A stretch of 64,000 bases of DNA from Mariprofundus sp. KV (GTDB lineage Bacteria > Pseudomonadota > Zetaproteobacteria > Mariprofundales > Mariprofundaceae). The DNA lies in the NCBI RefSeq assembly GCF_013387475.1, contig NZ_VWNB01000011.1, positions 60,596 to 124,595 on the forward strand. The letters run 5' to 3'. Below the pieces are notes generated by a model. The model saw nothing but the letters and a program-made list of their open reading frames with translations, did no database searches and was not told the origin of the DNA. A program made the translations under genes and the position numbers. This document shows positions 58,538-64,000 of this stretch, in pieces (the first letter of the stretch is position 1; the number at the start of each line of letters is the position of its first letter).

Positions 58538-61500
58538 AATTCATCCCTCAACACCAGTCTTTCTTCTTCCATCACATAACGTTTCTCAACTGTTTCTTTC
58601 CAAGTTGCATCGCCGTTACCCTGATCTTTTGTTGCCTGTGACCATTCGTCCAAAACACTTCTGACATTGTTCAGGCGTTGCATAACGCGATCAATATTCT
58701 GCAATTCAGTCAGTGCATCCATGATGTCCCCCTCAACTTCCGTACCTGCTTCCTTCTCCAGTACTTCAGAGATTTTCATCAGTCCGTTTTCAGTTGATTC
58801 ATTCAATAAATTCAATGCACCTTCAACCTGTCGAGTCAAAACTCTTAACAGGCGTGGGTCAGCTTCTTTTGGCCATATTTCCTGCATGACTTCTCCTTCG
58901 AGAACCTGAGTTGCCAATTCTCTATTCTGCTCTTCGACTTGCTCTTCGACTTGCTCTTCGACTTGCTCTTCGACTTGCTCTTCGACTTGCTCTTCGACTT
59001 GCTCTTCGACTTGCTCTTCGACTTGCTCTTCGACTTGCTCTTCGACTTGCTCTTCGACTTGCGCTTCGACTTGCGCTTCCTTGAGCAAAATACCGCGGCG
59101 ACAAAATAGTGTCATAGATGTTGAGGCTGGCATTTCAAACTCATCAATCAATGTTCCTGCCAACAGATGTAATTGCGCCCCTGCAGCAATACGCTCAATT
59201 GGAAACCATTGATCAATAAGACGATAAAAATCTTTATGATGATAGCAAGATGGCTCCAACCCGTAGGCCAATGGTACCCAGCCTCGACGCAAACCCTCCC
59301 GATATACCTCCTGCCAACTGGCATCTTGATATTCTAGCAGTTTCTCTGAGTTTTCGCTTTCAACCAGCACAGCATCCCCGAGCAACAAATTGATAAATTC
59401 AAAGGTTTTAATTTCTTGTTCAAAATTGCGGGAATCACTTCCTCGTCTAGCGTATGAGAGAATCCTTCTGGCCATATAGACATCATGGAAGGCATCAGGG
59501 GAAGCAACATCGATTTTCAATAGTGGATAGTTTTCACTAGAGCGGACAAAGCTTTCGCTGTTAGCTCGATCCCTTGGTAAAATCATAATTTTAGGAGGAG
59601 TCCACCATTTCACCTGTTGCTTGCGCTCTGAAAGCAATCTGGCCAGAGAGTGGTACCACATCTCCAGTAGAGAGTCTTCTGCATCGTCATTTGCCTCAAT
59701 TGGATAAAGCATTATAACCTTGCAACCTTTGAGTAACTCAATGGCCTTGGAAATATTCAGTCCATCCCATGGAGTCATCCCAACTTTCAAGTCACAGTCT
59801 GTTTTCTCTCTCACCGACTGTAACACCGTATCAAGCCTATCTTGCTGAAATATAAGATTTTCTTCTGAAGATGGATTTAACACATTAATGGTGAGTTTGT
59901 GATGTTTTTCTGCCATCTCTTCAACCATTGCAGGTAGGCCTTCATGCCAACCGATAAAGAGCATATTTAAATCCCATGATTCTGCCCATTCAAAAGTCCT
60001 GATCACTTTTTCGCGAATCAGTGGCTGAGGCTTATTAAGTGCACTATCCATCATACCTGTCCACAGACTGGGGTCTCGACCAAGTGCGACTACATCAGTA
60101 ACTTCAAATTTCGATTTGGCTCGAACCATGTCACTTAATAAGCGAAATGTTCCTTCTTTATTTCTAACTGCTATTACATTGAGGCCTAGCTCGAATAAAA
60201 TTGTCGCCCAGTCCACCAGCATGGATTCTGATTTACCGATATAAATGCTGGCACCATTTGCACTTGGCTGAATCTGCGCAGACCAGGAAACTGTAAACAT
60301 GCCGGTTTCACCATCAACGGTATCGAGCATTTCAATACCCAGCTCTGGCATATAAGCGCAGTGGTGCATCTGATAAAGCATCCTTGCTGTTATCGAGGAT
60401 GAATTATACGGTGTTGCACCGAGCGTAGATGTATAAATATCATTCAGGTTATCGTTCAGTCCAGATTCACTGAATAGCGAAACGCCCACATTCAAATCAT
60501 TCAACTTCGCTTCTTGGACCAGGGCATGATGATCAACAATTGATTCGGCATCAGTATATTTGCGATGAAAAAATATCACTTCACGTATGCCACTGAGTTT
60601 AAACTGTGAGAGCACATTCCGGCTGCCTTCTTTTGCCTGCCTTGGCACCAACCAGCTACCGAAACCTGATACTACTCTGTCTTTTTGATCAAAAAATATC
60701 CAGGCTGAGTAATAGGAGCGCTGCATGCGCTTACACATGTCTGCAAAGACTCTGAGAATAGCTTCCGCTTTTTCATTATCACCCGAAAACAATAATTGCA
60801 CACGGGATGAAAGCGGACTGTTGCTGAGCTCCCTAAGCAATCCAGCCATAACATTAGTCCCTAGCCCAACCAACAACGCGAAGAAAAACACGCCAGTCAT
60901 AGCTACGAGCACTGTCAGAACAGTCAAGCCAGGAGTATATGCCTGCGAAGGGGTTGAACCCGGGTCAATAAGCCATGTGAATGCAAACAGGATAACCTGT
61001 ATCACAGTGTATTCACCTTCATCAACGACACCGGTTTTAGTAATATCCATGATAGGATAAACAAAATAGATCAACGAACCTGAAAGGATTAAAAGCAAGA
61101 TTAGCATGGAAATGAGCATGCCGGACTCTTTACGAACTTCATGCATTTGAGCTACTTTTCTGACAGCCAACATCAGGCTGCCAAGCGGGTTTAACATCAC
61201 TAGAATACGCAGGACTCGAATAAGCACCACCGCTTGAGGAACTGAGTCTATAAAACCAAATAGAGCAAATGTGGAAATAAAATCAATAAATGCAAAGGCG
61301 TACTCACCATTTTTCCGGCCACCATCTGGTAGCACCTTGTAAATAGCTATTACTCTGGTCCCCAATTCTACTAACAGGGCAAAAGCAATAAGAAGTGTTA
61401 CCGCCTCAACCGACAAAGCGACAAAGCATAGCGACAAAGCCAGCAAAGCCATTGGCAGGGAGTAAACGAATGTTTCAAATGTCAGAAAACTGAAAACCCT

Positions 61501-61863
61501 CAGCATTCTGAGCATATACATGCCTCGTAACAGTCGAATAAGACGAAGATACATCGAATGATTGTAGGGACCAGGAGGGAGTAAAAGCAGAAAATAGAGG
61601 CCAATTGTTGCCAGGCCATCCAATATAAGAAAGAGAATCTCATTGCGATCTGACCAGCGTTTCTCTTTTTGCAGCCATGCTCTTAACAGAAGTTCAGCCG
61701 TGAAAAACAGAGTTAATGGCGCTATCACAAACCAGTATCGCTCAAATGCGCATAAAACCAAGGCCGCAACAATCACCAGCGCATACCTCGGATGAGAAAA
61801 AACACGTTCAGCCAAGTACATCCACTCACGTCTGGAGTGCCCATACACAGGAGATGGACTCAC
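58534..61863 (-). CDS. Channel-like protein with VEEQ repeat and CheZ-like C-terminus
   Basis: This protein of about 1109 residues has a multi-helix membrane part (about 20-340) with an Arg-rich S4-like helix (YLRLIRLLRGMYMLRMLRVF) and a pore-like region TWLIDPGSTPSQAYTPGL, resembling CASTOR/POLLUX-type channels. A large cytoplasmic part (about 350-920) follows, with nucleotide-binding-like repeats including NMLFIGWHEGLPAMVEEM. A 12-bp DNA repeat encodes eleven VEEQ units (about 932-980). The C-terminal helical domain has D1058 and Q1062 in LQNIDRVMQRLNNV, spaced as in the CheZ active site D-x3-Q. The start is GTG 61863 with AAGGAG upstream; a GTG at 61884 has no ribosome-binding site. It overlaps cheY by 4 nt. 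Confidence 0.7.
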   Translation of the reverse strand: MSPSPVYGHSRREWMYLAERVFSHPRYALVIVAALVLCAFERYWFVIAPLTLFFTAELLLRAWLQKEKRWSDRNEILFLILDGLATIGLYFLLLLPPGPYNHSMYLRLIRLLRGMYMLRMLRVFSFLTFETFVYSLPMALLALSLCFVALSVEAVTLLIAFALLVELGTRVIAIYKVLPDGGRKNGEYAFAFIDFISTFALFGFIDSVPQAVVLIRVLRILVMLNPLGSLMLAVRKVAQMHEVRKESGMLISMLILLLILSGSLIYFVYPIMDITKTGVVDEGEYTVIQVILFAFTWLIDPGSTPSQAYTPGLTVLTVLVAMTGVFFFALLVGLGTNVMAGLLRELSNSPLSSRVQLLFSGDNEKAEAILRVFADMCKRMQRSYYSAWIFFDQKDRVVSGFGSWLVPRQAKEGSRNVLSQFKLSGIREVIFFHRKYTDAESIVDHHALVQEAKLNDLNVGVSLFSESGLNDNLNDIYTSTLGATPYNSSSITARMLYQMHHCAYMPELGIEMLDTVDGETGMFTVSWSAQIQPSANGASIYIGKSESMLVDWATILFELGLNVIAVRNKEGTFRLLSDMVRAKSKFEVTDVVALGRDPSLWTGMMDSALNKPQPLIREKVIRTFEWAESWDLNMLFIGWHEGLPAMVEEMAEKHHKLTINVLNPSSEENLIFQQDRLDTVLQSVREKTDCDLKVGMTPWDGLNISKAIELLKGCKVIMLYPIEANDDAEDSLLEMWYHSLARLLSERKQQVKWWTPPKIMILPRDRANSESFVRSSENYPLLKIDVASPDAFHDVYMARRILSYARRGSDSRNFEQEIKTFEFINLLLGDAVLVESENSEKLLEYQDASWQEVYREGLRRGWVPLAYGLEPSCYHHKDFYRLIDQWFPIERIAAGAQLHLLAGTLIDEFEMPASTSMTLFCRRGILLKEAQVEAQVEEQVEEQVEEQVEEQVEEQVEEQVEEQVEEQVEEQVEEQVEEQNRELATQVLEGEVMQEIWPKEADPRLLRVLTRQVEGALNLLNESTENGLMKISEVLEKEAGTEVEGDIMDALTELQNIDRVMQRLNNVRSVLDEWSQATKDQGNGDATWKETVEKRYVMEEERLVLRDEL
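58927..59082 (-). repeat. 12-bp in-frame tandem repeat (VEEQ)
   Basis: Eleven almost identical 12-bp units (GTCGAAGAGCAA on the coding strand; the last one ends CAG) run from 59058 down to 58927. Two variant units (VEAQ and KEAQ) extend it to 59082. Each unit is a multiple of three bases, so copy-number change would lengthen or shorten the linker without a frameshift. Confidence 0.95.
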
Positions 61864-61971
61864 CGAATTACTCTCCTTATGCACTTCATGCGCTTTGAGC
61901 GCTCATCATTCACCTTAACCTCTACCTGCCTCATAAATGTACATGCCTTGGCTTCCTTTCATGGTTCTTTC

Positions 61972-63324
61972 TCATTGCTTCTTAAGGTTGCCCAGGAATG
62001 TGTTGACTTCTCTGGATAGTTTGATGGTGGTCTGCTTCAGGTCTTCAGATGAGACACTCAACTCATTTGCAGATTTACCAGTCTCTTCGACTGCCACAGC
62101 CACATCAGAAATACTCGAAGTCACATCCGCGACACTGTCATTGGCACTCTGCACACTGGAAGATATCTCCATCGCTGCCTGAGCCTGTTGATCGGCGGAT
62201 ATACTGATGTGGGAATTGATCTCGTTAATTTTAAGAATAATCGCACTGATGGCTTCAATCGTAGTTGCAGCAGCAGTACTTTCAGACTGAATTTCCTTGA
62301 TCTGCCTGGCAATCTGATCTGTGGCACGAGCCGTTTCATTGGCCAGCTCCTTGACCTCATCGGCAACCACTGCAAATCCTCGACCTGCCTCGCCGGCCCG
62401 AGCTGCTTCAATACTGGCATTCAGTGCGAGAAGATTGGTCTGTTCGGCGATATCGGAAATCACCTTCACTACCGAACCAATCTCTTCGGATTCGGCACTA
62501 AGCCTGTTCACCGTTTCAGTTGTTTCGTTAGCCTGCACAACAGCTTCCTCTGTTACCCTGGCTGCTTCGGCAACCTGTCTGCTCACTTCAGAAATTGAGG
62601 CTGTCAATTCTTCAGTCGCTGCCGCCACGGTATTGACGTTATCCGATGCTACCTGAGCGCTGCTGACAACAATAGCAGCCTGGGATGAAGATTCGGTTGC
62701 CATGGCCGCAAGCGTATCAGCCGTTTCGTCCGTGTAATTAGCCAGCTTGGTGAGCTGATCTGACACACTCAAAATCGTTTCCTCAAATGATCTGATATAT
62801 CCCATATCCTGCTCAGCTTTGCGATTAAAAGCTGCCATCTTATCCAGACTCTCATTAATTACATTACCGGCCTGTTTCATATCGGGATAAAGGCCACGCG
62901 TATCAATTCGACGATCAAAATTACCGTTGGCCATCGCATCTAATGACGCCTGAACTTCTCGAAGAAATGTCTCAACCCGGTCGCCAGTATTGTTTATTTC
63001 CCAACTTATTTTCGCAATTTGACCTTTAGAATGAATACCTGTGATTCGTTCCTGCATCTCTCCATCAGCCCAGCACTTCAAAGTTTCAAGAATTTTCCCC
63101 TGTCGCTCATTCATGACATTGACAGTAAACCGATAGCAGCCATACGTAGCTGAAACCATCATAACCAATAATACAGCCAAGATGGCATTTGAGCTGACAA
63201 AGTGTCCAATCAACTCTAAAACGAGTGCCAGAATCAAAATGATGGCATAACCAATCCCAATCGCATTTGAAACGGTTAAATTACTTGCGAACGTTGACGT
63301 TTTCTTTTCCTTAGCTTTTGCCAT
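61972..63324 (-). CDS. Membrane methyl-accepting chemotaxis protein
   Basis: This 450-residue receptor has two closely spaced transmembrane helices near the N-terminus (about 18-40 and 45-66), with almost no periplasmic loop. A HAMP-like or linker region (about 75-160) and a signalling domain with tip [20 protein letters not shown] followed by [15 protein letters not shown] come next. I set the start at ATG 63324 because AGGAGA precedes it and the PAS gene ends 1 nt earlier; a longer frame to 63492 overlaps that gene. With no sensor of its own it probably takes its signal from the PAS protein, like a split Aer receptor. Confidence 0.93.
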   Translation of the reverse strand: MAKAKEKKTSTFASNLTVSNAIGIGYAIILILALVLELIGHFVSSNAILAVLLVMMVSATYGCYRFTVNVMNERQGKILETLKCWADGEMQERITGIHSKGQIAKISWEINNTGDRVETFLREVQASLDAMANGNFDRRIDTRGLYPDMKQAGNVINESLDKMAAFNRKAEQDMGYIRSFEETILSVSDQLTKLANYTDETADTLAAMATESSSQAAIVVSSAQVASDNVNTVAAATEELTASISEVSRQVAEAARVTEEAVVQANETTETVNRLSAESEEIGSVVKVISDIAEQTNLLALNASIEAARAGEAGRGFAVVADEVKELANETARATDQIARQIKEIQSESTAAATTIEAISAIILKINEINSHISISADQQAQAAMEISSSVQSANDSVADVTSSISDVAVAVEETGKSANELSVSSEDLKQTTIKLSREVNTFLGNLKKQ

Positions 63325-63325
63325 C

Positions 63326-63757
63326 TTAGCGTCTCCTGCTGCCGCGTTTGGCATTGAGTTCTTTATAAAGCTTCTCCGCATCAGCAATCTGCTGGGAAGA
63401 AGCTTTTCGTCTGGCTGACATATATCCGACGATCTGGCCTTTCGAGTCGTAATCAGGTGTAACTGTGGCATCCACCCAGTAGTGGTCGCCATTTTTACAA
63501 CGGTTTTTCACTATTCCATGCCACTCTTTTCCATCACGCACGGTATCCCATAGATCCTGAAAAGCCTCAGAAGGCATGTCCGGGTGCCTAACCATATTAT
63601 GATTTTTACCTAACAATTCAGACTCTTCGAAACCCGCAATTCGCATGAACACTTCATTGCAATAGGTGATAATGCCCTTGGTGTTTGTTTTGGAGATAAG
63701 CAGGTCATCATCTTCATAGGTAACTTCCTGATTGGAAATCGGCTCATTAATTCGCAT
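63326..63757 (-). CDS. Aer-like PAS sensor protein
   Basis: This 143-residue protein is a PAS domain of the Aer type: [20 protein letters not shown], the [20 protein letters not shown] block, and [20 protein letters not shown]. In E. coli Aer this fold binds FAD and senses redox or oxygen for energy taxis. It has no transmembrane or signalling part, and its stop lies 1 nt before the downstream receptor start. A GAGG site precedes ATG 63757. Confidence 0.9.
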   Translation of the reverse strand: MRINEPISNQEVTYEDDDLLISKTNTKGIITYCNEVFMRIAGFEESELLGKNHNMVRHPDMPSEAFQDLWDTVRDGKEWHGIVKNRCKNGDHYWVDATVTPDYDSKGQIVGYMSARRKASSQQIADAEKLYKELNAKRGSRRR

Positions 63758-63989
63758 AGCACCCGCCTCAAATAATTAGGTTTACTTTGACAATGGTGTT
63801 TCTGACACGGTAAGAGCAAGAGAAATGCCAGCTTGTTAACGACAAAGCTTTAAAGCAAAAAATGATTATTTTACATCACTGCTGTCCGGTTAAAGATTTA
63901 GCAGTAAGAAAGTAGGCCTGAATTCCCAACGTTTGTGGTACATTTGTAGTTGTCGAGACAGCAAATTTACCGCGCGGAGAACCCAGGCC

Positions 63990-64000
63990 ATGAAGCACAC
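63990..64000 (+). CDS. Possible start of a gene running off the window
   Basis: An ATG at 63990 (MKH...) follows GGAG by 9 nt and opens to the right edge. Only three codons are visible, so this is a suggestion only. It would be divergent from the chemotaxis cluster across a 232-nt gap (63758-63989) in which I see no other gene. Confidence 0.3.

Noticed and set aside
58927..59070. CRISPR array
   Set aside because: The 12-bp units are adjacent with no spacers and lie inside a coding frame, so it is a plain tandem repeat.
58922..59104. Arg/Ser/Ala repeat frame (SRRA) over the VEEQ repeat
   Set aside because: It is another reading frame of the same 12-bp repeat with no start context or partner.
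63781..63816. Plus-strand TTGACA promoter before 63990
   Set aside because: A -35-like TTGACA is present, but the -10 is poor and the distance to the possible ATG is about 170 nt, so it is not called.

Overview
The window looks like chromosomal DNA of a marine, probably microaerophilic proteobacterium with roughly even GC content. The gene families and their order (alaC-hom-thrC next to recJ, a hemerythrin, type IV pilus retraction ATPases, many sensor kinases) resemble Zetaproteobacteria such as Mariprofundus. That assignment is inference from memory of these families, not a search. Nearly all of the DNA is coding, with short gaps and many 1 to 13 nt gene overlaps.

Layout. Positions 1-5.5 kb hold the 5' part of mutL, a lone cyclic-nucleotide-binding domain protein, ppiC, a SemiSWEET-like membrane protein, a TauE-type permease and two overlapping UbiH-type monooxygenases. 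tRNA-Leu(CAA) lies at 5.63 kb. From 6.4 to 9.9 kb a sigma-54-type promoter precedes three tandem PilT/PilU-family ATPases. After an acyltransferase and a frame-broken DUF6765 gene, 11.7-20.3 kb is a glycogen cluster: pgm-glgB transcribed away from glgC-GH57-malQ. From 20.3 to 22.2 kb there are gene remnants (an internally deleted DUF2238 gene and a receiver-domain fragment) around an MltD-like transglycosylase. From 22 to 33 kb come a large hybrid sensor kinase with an NMT1-type periplasmic domain, sixA, map, typA, a PilZ protein, prfB with its programmed frameshift, yaeQ and hslR.

From 33 to 44.4 kb is a signalling block: a pseudo-receiver, a CRP/FNR regulator, a PhnD-type sensor kinase split by a frameshift, a substrate-binding lipoprotein, a REC-EAL phosphodiesterase, a 1567-residue hybrid kinase with an HPt domain, and a bacteriohemerythrin. 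From 44.6 to 51 kb are recJ with a conserved partner gene, then thrC, hom and alaC. A compact array of stem-loops fills the hom-thrC gap.

From 51.2 to 63.8 kb is one minus-strand chemotaxis cluster: an Aer-like PAS protein, a membrane chemoreceptor, a roughly 1100-residue ion-channel-like protein, cheY, hybrid cheA, cheW, a pseudo-receiver, cheB, cheR and a soluble CZB chemoreceptor. The channel-like protein is the most unusual item. It has a CASTOR/POLLUX-like membrane and cytoplasmic part, an in-frame 12-bp tandem repeat encoding a VEEQ linker, and a C-terminal helical domain with a CheZ-like D-x3-Q motif. Its stop codon overlaps the start of cheY. This suggests a membrane channel or ion sensor wired directly into CheY signalling.
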